Under the pieces are notes generated by a model. It had not been told where the DNA came from. It did no database searches and saw only the letters and a program-made list of their open reading frames with translations. A stretch of DNA of 64,000 nucleotides from an uncultured Roseibium sp. (lineage in GTDB: Bacteria; Pseudomonadota; Alphaproteobacteria; Rhizobiales; Stappiaceae), in the NCBI RefSeq assembly GCF_947496995.1, contig NZ_CANMFD010000002.1, positions 62,001 to 126,000 of the forward strand, read 5' to 3'. Position numbers and translations under genes: made by a program. Shown here piece by piece: positions 1 to 8,294 of this stretch. Positions within the stretch are counted from its first letter, which is position 1, and each line of letters opens with the position of its first letter.

Positions 1-807
1 ACGGTTGCTCAAGTTACCGACTGGGATGATGCCTACGCCAACGCTGCCCATATCCCGGGAGCTGCGGACTATCCGCCGCGGTGGGTGGAAGAAGCCGGAG
101 CGTTCCGGAAAACCTGGATCGAAAAGGACCTGGGGATTGTTTATGGCGAGACGGATCGTCAGCGCCTCGATATCTTCCATCCGGAAGGCAAGGCGAAAGG
201 GCTCGTCGTTTATGTCCATGGCGGCTACTGGCTCAAATTCGACAAGTCATCGTGGTCTCATTTCGCCAAAGGTTGTCTCGCTCGCGGGTGGTCCGTGTGC
301 CTGCCGGGCTATGATCTGGCCCCGGATGTCGCCATATCCGACATAACCCTGCAGATCGGCCAGGCGGTCGGCAAGGCCGGTGAGCGGGTCGGCGGCCCGG
401 TTCGGCTGACGGGGCATTCGGCGGGCGGGCATCTCGTCACGCGTCTCGTGTGCGAGGATACGCCGCTTTCTCCGCAGGTTCTTGAGCGGGTCGAGAAAGT
501 CGTTTCGATCAGTGGACTGCACGATCTGCGCCCGCTGCGGAACACTTCCATGAACGATGCGTTCCGGATGACGGAAGAGGATGCGGTTGCCGAAAGCCCG
601 GCCCTCAAGACGCCGTCGGGCACCTGTCCGGTCGTTGCCTGGGTGGGCGGGGACGAAAGACCGGAATTCATCCGCCAGTCCCGCCTGCTTTCCGAGGCAT
701 GGCCGAACGCCACGTTTCATGAAGAACCCGGCCGTCATCATTTCGATGTCATCGACGGCCTGCAGGTTCCCGACAGCAATCTGACTTCAACCCTGCTGGC
801 TTCATAA
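1..807 (+). CDS. alpha/beta hydrolase (kynurenine formamidase-like), 5' end outside window
   Basis: The frame is open from base 1 to the stop at 807, so the gene enters from upstream; the in-frame GTG at 85 is too far into the conserved part to be the start. The visible protein has an oxyanion-type HGGYW motif (about nt 220-236), the nucleophile elbow GHSAGGH (nt 412-432) and a late HH pair near nt 736 that can supply the catalytic histidine. This is the layout of cytosolic carboxylesterase-like hydrolases of the kynurenine formamidase/BD-FAE group. Substrate cannot be read from sequence. It lies 22 bp before fumC on the same strand and may be cotranscribed with it. Confidence 0.8.
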   Translation, partial: TVAQVTDWDDAYANAAHIPGAADYPPRWVEEAGAFRKTWIEKDLGIVYGETDRQRLDIFHPEGKAKGLVVYVHGGYWLKFDKSSWSHFAKGCLARGWSVCLPGYDLAPDVAISDITLQIGQAVGKAGERVGGPVRLTGHSAGGHLVTRLVCEDTPLSPQVLERVEKVVSISGLHDLRPLRNTSMNDAFRMTEEDAVAESPALKTPSGTCPVVAWVGGDERPEFIRQSRLLSEAWPNATFHEEPGRHHFDVIDGLQVPDSNLTSTLLAS

Positions 808-829
808 GCCACTCTTCAGGAGATCCCGA

Positions 830-2215
830 ATGCGCATGGAAAGTGACAGTCTGGGCGAGATCAGCGTTCCCGAGGACAAATACTGGGGCGCACAGACACA
901 GCGGTCGTTGACCTATTTCTCCATCGGCAGCGACCTGATGCCGATGGAACTCATCCATGCCTACGGCATCCTCAAGAAGGCGGCGGCGCTGACCAATCTG
1001 GATCTCGGCCTGCTGGACGGTCAACAAGCCGATCTGATCGTCCGGGCAGCCGAAGAAGTCGCGGACGGCCAGCTGGACGCGCATTTTCCCCTGCATGTCT
1101 GGATGACGGGCAGCGGCACGCAGACCAACATGAACGTCAATGAGGTAATCTCCAACCGGGCGATCGCCCATGCCGGCGGGGTGCTGGGGGCCAAGGACCC
1201 GGTCCACCCGAATGATCATGTCAACATGTCTCAGTCGTCCAACGACACCTTTCCGGCGGCCATGCATATGGCGGCCGCCATTCAGGCGATCCACCGGCTG
1301 CTGCCCGGCGTCAGGACGCTGTATGAAAGCCTGAAGGCCAAATCGGAGGCGTGGGACGAGATCATCAAGGTCGGGCGCACCCATATGCAGGATGCGACGC
1401 CGCTGACGCTCGGACAGGAGTTTTCCGGATACGCCGAAATGCTCCATCAGGACATTGCGCGAATCGAGCAGGCGCTGACCGATGTTTACGCGCTGGCGCT
1501 GGGTGGAACGGCTGTGGGAACCGGGATCAACACCCATCCGGAATTCGCGGAACGCTCGGCTGCCCGGATCGCGGAGCTCACCGGGCTTCCCTTTGTCAGC
1601 GCTCCCAACAAGTTCGCGGTGCAGGGCAGTCACGATGCGCTGGTGATGTTCAGCGGCGCTCTGCGGACGCTCGCCGTCTCGCTCTTCAAGATCGCCAATG
1701 ACATCCGCCTTCTGTCCTGCGGGCCACGCTGCGGTTTCTACGAGCTGAAAATCCCCGCGAATGAGCCGGGGTCGTCAATCATGCCGGGCAAGGTCAACCC
1801 TACCCAGTGCGAAGCGCTGGCGATGATCGCCGCCCAGGTGATGGGCAACGACGTCACGGTCGGCATCGGCGGGGCGAGCGGGTATCTGGAGATGAATGTC
1901 TACAAGCCCCTGATGATCAACGCCATCTTGCAATCGATCAAGATCATGGGGGACGGCTGCACGAACTTCGCCCGTTATCTAGTGGACGGCATGGAACCGA
2001 ACGAGAAACGGATCAGGGAATATCTGGATCAGTCGCTGATGCTGGTCACTGCACTCAGCCCGGTCATCGGTTACGATAAGGCCAGCCATGCCGCCCATCA
2101 TGCGTTCGAGCACGACCTGACCCTGAAACAGGCCTGCCTTGACCTCGGCTATGTCGATGCGGCGGAATTCGACAGGGTCGTCGACCCCTCGAAGATGATC
2201 CACCCTGCCTTGTAA
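830..2215 (+). CDS. fumC: class II fumarate hydratase (fumarase C)
   Basis: Interconverts fumarate and malate in the TCA cycle; the class II enzyme is an oxygen-stable, Fe-S-free homotetramer. The 461-residue length is normal for the family. The superfamily signature [11 protein letters not shown] sits near residues 312-323, SGTQTNMN near 92-100, and the catalytic-histidine region THMQDATPL near 184-192. The ATG at 830 follows AGGAG (819-823) at suitable spacing; an ATG two codons later is possible. A strong terminator follows at 2249-2273. Confidence 0.96.
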   Translation: MRMESDSLGEISVPEDKYWGAQTQRSLTYFSIGSDLMPMELIHAYGILKKAAALTNLDLGLLDGQQADLIVRAAEEVADGQLDAHFPLHVWMTGSGTQTNMNVNEVISNRAIAHAGGVLGAKDPVHPNDHVNMSQSSNDTFPAAMHMAAAIQAIHRLLPGVRTLYESLKAKSEAWDEIIKVGRTHMQDATPLTLGQEFSGYAEMLHQDIARIEQALTDVYALALGGTAVGTGINTHPEFAERSAARIAELTGLPFVSAPNKFAVQGSHDALVMFSGALRTLAVSLFKIANDIRLLSCGPRCGFYELKIPANEPGSSIMPGKVNPTQCEALAMIAAQVMGNDVTVGIGGASGYLEMNVYKPLMINAILQSIKIMGDGCTNFARYLVDGMEPNEKRIREYLDQSLMLVTALSPVIGYDKASHAAHHAFEHDLTLKQACLDLGYVDAAEFDRVVDPSKMIHPAL

Positions 2216-2248
2216 GCGAATGAACGCCTTCTGCTAATTATTTCGGGA

Positions 2249-2273
2249 GGGGCGGCACCGGGCCGCCCCTTTG
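2249..2273 (+). terminator. rho-independent terminator of fumC
   Basis: Perfect 8-bp GC-rich stem (2249-2256 with 2262-2269), 5-nt loop, then a short T-run. It sits 33 bp after the fumC stop and between two convergent genes. Confidence 0.8.
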
Positions 2274-2277
2274 TCGT

Positions 2278-3426
2278 TCATATCAGCTCGCGCTGGGCGA
2301 GGTTGCGCATCAGGTGGCTGATCCCGAATGTCCATTCCGGGCATTCGGTTGAGAGACGGACCGTATTCGTCAATCTGCCGAAGCCCGGTGCGGAAATCGT
2401 CACGACGTCGCCGAGCTTGTGGGTGAAGCCTTCGCCGGGAACATCGCGGTCTTTCGTCGGGGCAAAGAGAGTGCCCAGGAAAAGCACGATGCCGTCTGGA
2501 TACTGGTGATGGCGGCCGACCGTCTGACGGACAAGATCTTCCGGATCTCGGCTGATTTCCCGCATGGAGGAGTGGCCGTCCAGCACAAATCCGTCAGGTC
2601 CCTCAACCCTCATGTCCAGTTCAGCCTCGCGGACATCATCAATCGAGAACGTTGCATCGAACAAGCGGAACATCGGGCCGATGGAACAGGAGGCGTTGTT
2701 GTCTTTCGCCTTGGAAAGAAGCAGGGCGGAGCGGCCCTCGACGTCGCGCAGGTTCACGTCATTGCCGAGGGTCGCCCCGACGATCCTGCCTTTCGAGGAC
2801 ACAGCCAGAACCACCTCGGGCTCCGGGTTGTTCCATTTTGAAATCGGGTGAAGGCCGACATCCGCGCCCGGGCCCATGGACGACAGAACCTGCGCTTTGG
2901 AGAACACTTCCGCATCCGGACCGATGCCGACTTCCAGATACTGGCTCCAGAGGCCTTCGGCGATCAGTACCTGCTTCACTCTGGCGGCTTCTTCCGAGCC
3001 CGCCTTGATGTTGCGCAGGCTTTCGCCGATTGCGCTGCCGACGCGGCCCCGGATTTCCTCGGCCTTTTGCGGGTCCCCCGCGGCCTGTTCCTCGATCACA
3101 CGCTCGACCATGGAGCTTGCGAAGGTCACGCCGCAGGCTTTCACCGATTGAAGGTCGCAAGGGGCCAGAAAATGGGTCGTGGAAAGATCGCCGGGCGTTG
3201 CGGACGCAATTTCTTCCAGAGTGCCGAGGGAAGTGCCTGCGGCGGCCGAAACATAGGCCGCCGGATCGTTCATCTCACAAATGTCGCGAACCGTCGGCGC
3301 GGATTTTGCGGTTATGTCGATCACCTGACCGTCGCGCAGTGTAACCACGGCCGGGCCGCTCACCTCGGGCCGCCACACACGGCCAAGAAAGGTCCCATTC
3401 AACTCCGAAGTATCCAGAAAGCTCAT
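2278..3426 (-). CDS. fumarylacetoacetate hydrolase (FAH) family protein
   Basis: A 382-residue protein with the FAH fold in its C-terminal half: the metal-binding acidic cluster PEPEVVL (about residues 200-206) and GNDVNLRD (about 221-228) are in the expected order. FAH-family enzymes cleave or hydrate 2-oxo acids in aromatic, sugar-acid or amino-acid catabolism. The long N-terminal extension resembles members linked to sugar-acid oxidation, but I cannot assign the substrate. AGGGA precedes the ATG by 6 nt. A TGGTATACCA palindrome about 210 bp upstream may be its operator. It is convergent with fumC. Confidence 0.85.
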   Translation of the reverse strand: MSFLDTSELNGTFLGRVWRPEVSGPAVVTLRDGQVIDITAKSAPTVRDICEMNDPAAYVSAAAGTSLGTLEEIASATPGDLSTTHFLAPCDLQSVKACGVTFASSMVERVIEEQAAGDPQKAEEIRGRVGSAIGESLRNIKAGSEEAARVKQVLIAEGLWSQYLEVGIGPDAEVFSKAQVLSSMGPGADVGLHPISKWNNPEPEVVLAVSSKGRIVGATLGNDVNLRDVEGRSALLLSKAKDNNASCSIGPMFRLFDATFSIDDVREAELDMRVEGPDGFVLDGHSSMREISRDPEDLVRQTVGRHHQYPDGIVLFLGTLFAPTKDRDVPGEGFTHKLGDVVTISAPGFGRLTNTVRLSTECPEWTFGISHLMRNLAQRELI

Positions 3427-3707
3427 TTTCCATCCCTAGTTCAACGTGATTTCTATTTATTGGATTACTCCACTTTCATCCGGAAACGTGAAAGCGGATT
3501 TGTCGACTTCGCCGACACGTCAGCTCAATCAGTCTGCGCTCCATTGGAGGCAGAGGTCGGGGAAAAATCACTGCACAATATTGAGGTCCGATCCGATTGC
3601 GATCTGATAGCTGACTTTCAGGCTGTGTTTTTTCTAATGGTATACCAACGACTGGCGGCCGATGCTACTCCGTTCCGGAGTGCGCAGCGGCCGCCTTGCA
3701 AATTAAT
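3427..3707. promoter_or_regulatory. intergenic control region with GntR-like palindrome and nested inverted repeats
   Basis: No gene seen. The segment holds a perfect 10-bp palindrome TGGTATACCA (3638-3647), the shape used by FadR-type GntR regulators of sugar-acid genes. A CTTTCA/TGAAAG inverted repeat lies at 3473-3494. A nested hairpin has outer arms 3654-3661/3688-3695 (GGCGGCCG/CGGCCGCC) and inner arms 3667-3672/3676-3681 (ACTCCG/CGGAGT). Since both flanking genes are on the - strand, the nested hairpin could end the upstream DnaB-like gene and the palindrome could control the FAH gene; both are inference. Confidence 0.45.
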
Positions 3708-4421
3708 TTAAGGGGTGGACTGGAAGCCGACCTTGCCGTCCTGAAGGAACCAGGCCTTGCTGAAAACGCTCAGGTCGAGCCGGTTGGGAAGGCGGATATC
3801 GCTCATGTCGGGAAGGGGTTTCACCGCGGGATCATAGGAGCGATCTATCTGGGACAGTAAAGCCAGAATAAGTCCCCGCTTTCGGGCAAAGTCACGAAGT
3901 TCCCTGACCTGCACGGCCAGGTCCGGATTGCTTCTCCGCTGGTCGAGGATCTGCAGATAGTCGATCAGCGCGAGAGTTCCGCGCGGGACGCCATCGAGAT
4001 ACTCGATGATGAATTCCGAACTGATCTCCCCGGATGTCACCACCGACAGGCCTTCGGTTGGCCCTCCGGGATCGGCACCGAGTTTTGCAAGATATTCCCG
4101 CGCTGTTTTTTCGGTGAGTTCAAGAGAGAACAGCACGGCTTTGCGCCCTTCGCGAGCCGCTTCAAGCAGGAGCTTCAGTCCCATGAGAGTCTTGCCCTGC
4201 CGGGGACGTGCGCCCAGCAGCGCAAGGTCGCCGTTTTCAAGTCTGGAAATCGTGGCTTCAGAAGATGTGGTCCCGGTTGATCGGGCCGCGAGCAGGCTCC
4301 AGTGTGCAAAGCCTTCTTCTCTGGCAATCCGGTCCAGGGCCGTGGCCAGTGGGATTTTGTGTTCGCGGGCCATCAACCTGGCCCGGCGCTTGAGCTGGAA
4401 AATCGGTGCGGAAAGTGTCAT
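3708..4421 (-). CDS. stand-alone DnaB-type RecA-like ATPase domain protein
   Basis: A 237-residue protein resembling only the C-terminal motor of replicative helicase DnaB. Walker A is GARPRQGKT (about residues 70-78; DnaB has ARPxxGKT), Walker B is ALIDYLQIL (about 150-158), and LLSQIDRSYD near 190-200 matches DnaB motif III. The DnaB N-terminal primase-binding domain is absent. In its place are about 50 residues with a small helical motif (ALDRIAREEGFAHWSLLAA). The start at 4421 is chosen over 4454 because GGAGG lies 8 nt before it. It stands alone on the - strand. Role unknown: a helicase-like ATPase, perhaps acquired with mobile DNA, though nothing mobile is seen next to it. Confidence 0.75.
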   Translation of the reverse strand: MTLSAPIFQLKRRARLMAREHKIPLATALDRIAREEGFAHWSLLAARSTGTTSSEATISRLENGDLALLGARPRQGKTLMGLKLLLEAAREGRKAVLFSLELTEKTAREYLAKLGADPGGPTEGLSVVTSGEISSEFIIEYLDGVPRGTLALIDYLQILDQRRSNPDLAVQVRELRDFARKRGLILALLSQIDRSYDPAVKPLPDMSDIRLPNRLDLSVFSKAWFLQDGKVGFQSTP

Positions 4422-4633
4422 TTCGCAAACCTCCATCACGAGCTGGATACGCAATCCCTCCTAATGCGAGTGCTCGAACGGATGGTCCGATGACGTGCTG
4501 CCCCATATGTCGGATACTTCCCCGGCGGAGGGGGGGAGGCGCGGGCCAAGCCTGCATCGACGTTATTTCCGCTAGGCGATTCTGGCAAGCCGTTCCGGCT
4601 GAATGATCGCGGAGGTGGCGCAGAGCCGCGCCC

Positions 4634-5014
4634 TCAGTCATCCAGCTCATAGAGCCGCTGAGCCAGTTTTCTGACACCGCTGTTGCTGAAATGGCGGATA
4701 TGAGCGGGCGGTACCAGATAGAGAACGCCGGCAGCAAGGCCGTTGCGCCAGCGCAGCTGAACCTGGGCGAGTGTTCTCGCGCCCACATCGTAGACGTAAA
4801 ATTCCTCAGGAATATCCATGTATCTGTTCAGCACCAGCCTCAGGCCGCCCTTTGACATATCCCGGATCATGCAGTCGCAGATGAACGCATTGTCGAGGCC
4901 GGCGAGTTTGGCCGGGCGAAGGCGTGTACGCTGTCGCGGGTCAAGGCGTCTCTGGATGGCATGGACGAGGGAATTCTTGCCGGAATTCAGGAATGCAAAC
5001 ACGGCGGATTTCAC
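4634..5014 (-). CDS. PilZ domain protein (candidate c-di-GMP receptor)
   Basis: A 126-residue single-domain protein. It carries both c-di-GMP signatures in order: RQRTR (R27xxxR31) and DMSKGG (D52xS54xxG57). PilZ proteins bind c-di-GMP and change motility, secretion or polysaccharide synthesis. The gene starts at GTG and overlaps the stop of the upstream secreted-protein gene by four bases (GTGA), so the pair is translationally coupled. A candidate flagellar box at 5613-5630 sits ahead of the pair, and an EAL protein is encoded at 46976-49222. Together these suggest a link between c-di-GMP and motility; that link is inference. Confidence 0.85.
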   Translation of the reverse strand: MKSAVFAFLNSGKNSLVHAIQRRLDPRQRTRLRPAKLAGLDNAFICDCMIRDMSKGGLRLVLNRYMDIPEEFYVYDVGARTLAQVQLRWRNGLAAGVLYLVPPAHIRHFSNSGVRKLAQRLYELDD

Positions 5015-5544
5015 TGGTTCTGCCTGAACGGGATGCCAGGGGACGCGGGCAGGGGAGGAACGGGTCTTCTTTGTGGCGATGGGGCGGGTCTGTAGGAAGG
5101 ATCACCCAGCGTTGTCGGCCTGTGGTTCACCGGTGACTGTTGATTGCTGCAGGTGTTGTAAGCAAGATCATACAGGCCCTGCCAGCCGCCGGGATAATTT
5201 CCAAGGGTGTCCAGAACAGTGAGAGCCCCGCCGGCCACGGCGCCTCGACGCGCACCGCTTGGACCGTCCCAGGCACCGCCTGCGACCGCTCCGCGCATTC
5301 CACCGTCCACGATCGGAACATCCGTCGGATCATTGCTTGTGTGGGCATCGGCATAGGATTTGGCGTAAGCATCGCAGTTTACTGTCTGTGCATTTGCCGC
5401 AGACAAGGGCCCCAGTGAGAGCAGAACCCCCGCGAAGATCAAACGCCGGTGCGGAGCAGCCGGGAAATCGGGCCATGAGACCTTCTTGCCCGGGTGCTTT
5501 TTACCCGATCGGATTAACAGGCTGGGCCCGGATATCGACATCAT
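5011..5544 (-). CDS. putative exported small protein, glycine-zipper-like
   Basis: 177 residues, function not recognised. A hydrophobic signal segment (about residues 35-49) ends in a signal-peptidase-like ANA/Q site near 52, behind an unusually long basic N-region, so the true start may lie further in. The mature part has two cysteines, a duplicated RGAVAGGA motif (glycine-zipper-like) and a Pro/Arg-rich tail. It overlaps the PilZ gene by 4 bp and diverges from flgB. A candidate flagellar regulatory box lies 68 bp upstream. A periplasmic or outer-membrane-associated role is a guess. Confidence 0.6.
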   Translation of the reverse strand: MMSISGPSLLIRSGKKHPGKKVSWPDFPAAPHRRLIFAGVLLSLGPLSAANAQTVNCDAYAKSYADAHTSNDPTDVPIVDGGMRGAVAGGAWDGPSGARRGAVAGGALTVLDTLGNYPGGWQGLYDLAYNTCSNQQSPVNHRPTTLGDPSYRPAPSPQRRPVPPLPASPGIPFRQNQ

Positions 5545-5612
5545 GACGCCTCCATATGTGTCGGCGCTCCCGCCCGATGGCTGGATCCCGACATCATTTC
5601 TGCATGCACTGT

Positions 5613-5630
5613 GAAGATTGTGCGGGGCTT
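5613..5630 (-). promoter_or_regulatory. candidate FtcR-type box J, upstream of secreted/PilZ pair
   Basis: Read on the - strand: AAGCCCC-GCAC-AATCTTC, two heptamers 11 bp apart. The first half fits well; the second has T for G at its third base. It is the weakest of the ten copies. 68 nt separate it from the start at 5544, and it is arranged back to back with box H. Confidence 0.5.
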
Positions 5631-5662
5631 GCGCCGGACGCGGCAGGAAACACCTCCCGGAT

Positions 5663-5680
5663 CAGCCTCGGGCAAGGTTG
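5663..5680 (+). promoter_or_regulatory. candidate FtcR-type box H, upstream of flgB operon
   Basis: CAGCCTC-GGGC-AAGGTTG, direct repeat with 11-bp period, 43 nt before the flgB start. It heads the flgB-flgC-fliE-flgG-flgA-flgI unit. Confidence 0.75.
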
Positions 5681-5723
5681 GCCGATTACTCCTTGACGCA
5701 ACATGAGCTGATAGGAGGTTTCG

Positions 5724-6104
5724 ATGGAGCCTGTGTTCCTGAACAAACTCGTCTCGCAAAACAATGACTGGCTCTCCATGCGCCAGGCGACCATCGCCGA
5801 GAACATGGCAAACGCCAACACACCCGGGTTCCACGCCAGGGACCTTGAGCCTTTCACGTCGGTGATAAGCGAAACCCGGCTTGCCATGACGGCGACCCAT
5901 GACAGCCATCTCGGTCAGTCGATGGAGGCTCCACGCCCCTCCGATGTGGAAAAGGAGGACAGCTGGACGGTGACCCACTCCGGCAACTCCGTCAGCATCG
6001 AGCAGGAACTGGTGAAGGCCGGTGAAGTCGCGCGCGATCATTCCTTGAACGCCAGTATCGCGAAGTCGTTTCACCGCATGTATCTCGCCTCGGTGAAATC
6101 ATAA
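5724..6104 (+). CDS. flgB: flagellar proximal rod protein FlgB
   Basis: A rod subunit that assembles in the periplasm on the MS-ring. 126 residues, normal length. It carries the rod/hook N-terminal signature (AENMANANTPGFHARD near residues 28-43), and the helical C-terminus ends with HRMYLASVKS. AGGAGG precedes the ATG at 5724. First gene after box H, followed at 11 bp by flgC, fliE and flgG in the standard rod order. Confidence 0.93.
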   Translation: MEPVFLNKLVSQNNDWLSMRQATIAENMANANTPGFHARDLEPFTSVISETRLAMTATHDSHLGQSMEAPRPSDVEKEDSWTVTHSGNSVSIEQELVKAGEVARDHSLNASIAKSFHRMYLASVKS

Positions 6105-6115
6105 GGAATTTGACC

Positions 6116-6532
6116 ATGTCCGATCCATTGTCCGCTTCTCTTCAGATTTCCGGTTCGGGGCTGCGGGCGCAGTCCGAGCGGTTGCGCGTCGTGTCCGAGA
6201 ACCTCGCAAACGCGCGGTCAACCGGCAAAACCGCCGGCGACGATCCCTATCGCCGCAAGACAATCACTTTTGAAAGCGAGTTCAGCCGCGCTCATCAGGC
6301 GCAGCTCGTCTCCGTCAAGGGGATCGGGGCCGACAAGGCACCGTTCACGGTGGAGTACGAGCCTGGCCATCCGGCTGCAGACGAGAATGGTTACGTGAAG
6401 ATGCCGAACGTCAACACGCTGCTGGAACTCGCTGACATGCGCGAGACCAACCGCTCCTACGAAGCCAATCTGAAAGTCATGACGCAGGCCCGCGAGATGG
6501 TTATGCGCAACATCGATCTCCTGAGGAACTGA
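6116..6532 (+). CDS. flgC: flagellar proximal rod protein FlgC
   Basis: Proximal rod subunit of 138 residues. The N-terminus has the rod/hook motif (SENLANARSTGKTAGDDPYRRK) and the C-terminus has the matching helix (NTLLELADMRETNRSYEAN). ATG at 6116 is preferred over an in-frame TTG at 6110 because AAGGAA (6103-6108) is spaced for 6116. It lies 11 bp after flgB and 2 bp before fliE. Confidence 0.94.
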   Translation: MSDPLSASLQISGSGLRAQSERLRVVSENLANARSTGKTAGDDPYRRKTITFESEFSRAHQAQLVSVKGIGADKAPFTVEYEPGHPAADENGYVKMPNVNTLLELADMRETNRSYEANLKVMTQAREMVMRNIDLLRN

Positions 6533-6534
6533 CC

Positions 6535-6873
6535 ATGATCAATGAAATTTCCGCGCTGACTTCTTCCTCGTCCACGGACGGGCTCCTCAAGGCGACGTCC
6601 ACCACCCGTTATTCGGCGAGCACTCCGGACATGGGGGGAACCGCCGAGGTTTCCGCACCCAGCTTTTCAGAAGCCGTGTCTCAGGTTTCCCAGGAAGCCA
6701 TCGACAAGATCAAGCATGGGGAAGCGGCGGCGATCGCCGGTGTTGACGGACAGGCGTCCGCACAGCAGGTCGTCGAGGCCGTTCTGGCCGCTGAATCCAC
6801 GCTGCAGACCGCCATCGCCATCCGCGACAAGGTCGTGAGCGCCTATCAGGAAATCAGCCGCATGTCGATCTGA
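6535..6873 (+). CDS. fliE: flagellar hook-basal body protein FliE
   Basis: Joins the MS-ring to the proximal rod and is needed before other rod proteins are exported. 112 residues. The C-terminal FliE region is clear: AQQVVEAVLAAESTLQTAIA, then RDKVVSAYQEISRMSI, the family's terminal motif. Start follows the flgC stop by 2 bp with GAGG upstream. Confidence 0.92.
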   Translation: MINEISALTSSSSTDGLLKATSTTRYSASTPDMGGTAEVSAPSFSEAVSQVSQEAIDKIKHGEAAAIAGVDGQASAQQVVEAVLAAESTLQTAIAIRDKVVSAYQEISRMSI

Positions 6874-6926
6874 CCCTGAGGGGGAAGACCATCTGAACAT
6901 AGCGGAACCCATCACGGAGACGAACC

Positions 6927-7715
6927 ATGAAAGCCCTAGCTATTGCCGCGACCGGCATGAGCGCCCAGCAGCTCAATGTCGAAGTTGTCGCGAACAACAT
7001 CGCCAATATGAACACCACCTCCTACAAGAGGTCCCAGGCGGAATTTTCGGACCTTCTGTATCAGGCCGAGCGCCTGCAGGGCGTGCCGAACCGTGGCGGT
7101 GAAGATCCGGTTCCCGAAGGTGCTCAGCTTGGACTGGGCGTCAGAACCGCCGGTATCCGCAAGCTGCATGTCCAGGGTTCGCTGACCAATACGGGCAACC
7201 AGTTCGATGTCGCTTTGGACGGACGGGGCTGGTTTGAGATTACCGGGCCTGACGACGAAACCCTCTATACCCGCGCCGGGTCCTTCAACAAGAACGCAGA
7301 GGGTCGCCTGGTGACCATCGACGGATATGCTGTCGAACCCGCGATCCTCGTGCCGGAAGAGACCATCGAGGTGGTCGTCAATGAATCCGGTGAGGTCTAC
7401 GCGAAGGTCGACGGTGAACTGGCGCCGCGCGAACTGGGACAGCTGACCCTGGCGAATTTCGCCAATGATGTCGGCCTCGAGCCGGTCGGCGGCAATCTGT
7501 TCCGCGAAACCGAAGCCTCCGGCACACCTGTGGCCGGTGTTCCGGGAGATCCCGGTTTCGGCGTGGTCCGCCAGGGCTACCTTGAAAGTTCGAACGTCGA
7601 TCCGGTGAAGGAAATCACGGCGCTCATCAACGCCCAGCGCGGATATGAAATGAACTCGAAGGTTATGAAGGCCGCCGATGAGATGGCCGGAACCGTAACC
7701 AACGGCATCCGCTAG
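6927..7715 (+). CDS. flgG: flagellar distal rod protein FlgG
   Basis: Forms the distal rod through the peptidoglycan and P/L rings. 262 residues, standard length. N-terminal [20 protein letters not shown] and TTSYKR motifs, a central FlgF/G domain (GRGWFEI, YTRAGSF), and a C-terminal [20 protein letters not shown] motif. The start has GGAGACGAACC upstream. It belongs to the flgB unit. Confidence 0.96.
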   Translation: MKALAIAATGMSAQQLNVEVVANNIANMNTTSYKRSQAEFSDLLYQAERLQGVPNRGGEDPVPEGAQLGLGVRTAGIRKLHVQGSLTNTGNQFDVALDGRGWFEITGPDDETLYTRAGSFNKNAEGRLVTIDGYAVEPAILVPEETIEVVVNESGEVYAKVDGELAPRELGQLTLANFANDVGLEPVGGNLFRETEASGTPVAGVPGDPGFGVVRQGYLESSNVDPVKEITALINAQRGYEMNSKVMKAADEMAGTVTNGIR

Positions 7716-7832
7716 AGCGTTCGGCGTTCTCAGGAGCGCAGACAAGATGCTCGAGCACCTAATTATCGATCAGCGTTTTCGGCTTTGTGTGAGTTTGCAG
7801 GCAGACAGGCTGATCTGGAAAGGTCCCGGAAC

Positions 7833-8291
7833 ATGACCATGCTGATCAGAACCCTGTCGACGCTTCTGCTGGCGGTGTTTTTCGGCCAGGCGGCATTTGC
7901 CGCCAGTGTCGAACTCCCCGTGCCCCGGCAGACAATTCATCCCGGTTCGGAAATTTCGCATCAGGATCTGATCGAACGAAAGTTCCCGGGCCGCACCGCA
8001 CAGCAATTCGCCGTTTCAACCCATAGAGGCCAGCTGGTTGGCATGGTTGCCCGCCGGACGCTTCTGCCGGGTCAGCCTATTCCAATCAAGTCGGTTGAAA
8101 AGCAGGTCCTGGTGCGGCGCGGGGAACCGGCACGCCTGGTGTTTCAGGAGCAGGGGCTGGTCATCGTCATGCAGGTGGAAGCCTTGCAGAACGGCGGTGC
8201 GGGCAGTTTCGTCCGTGTGCGCAATGTCGATAGCGGCCAGGTCGTGTCCGGCCGGGTGCAGAATGACGGCACGATCCGGGTGGAGAACTGA
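7833..8291 (+). CDS. flgA: P-ring assembly chaperone FlgA
   Basis: Periplasmic chaperone for FlgI polymerisation. 152 residues from ATG 7833; a longer frame back to 7785 would put extra residues before the signal peptide and lacks a ribosome site. Signal segment LIRTLSTLLLAVFFGQAAFA, then a SAF-like domain (LPVPRQTIHPGSEIS, LLPGQPI) and the FlgA C-terminal beta region (GSFVRVRNVDSGQVVSGRV). It sits directly before flgI, 3 bp apart. Confidence 0.92.
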   Translation: MTMLIRTLSTLLLAVFFGQAAFAASVELPVPRQTIHPGSEISHQDLIERKFPGRTAQQFAVSTHRGQLVGMVARRTLLPGQPIPIKSVEKQVLVRRGEPARLVFQEQGLVIVMQVEALQNGGAGSFVRVRNVDSGQVVSGRVQNDGTIRVEN

Positions 8292-8294
8292 TAC

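Noticed and set aside
4258-4788. - strand frame overlapping the DnaB-like and PilZ genes
   Set aside because: Overlaps both genes in another frame and lacks a ribosome site; 4455-4633 is better read as plain intergenic DNA.
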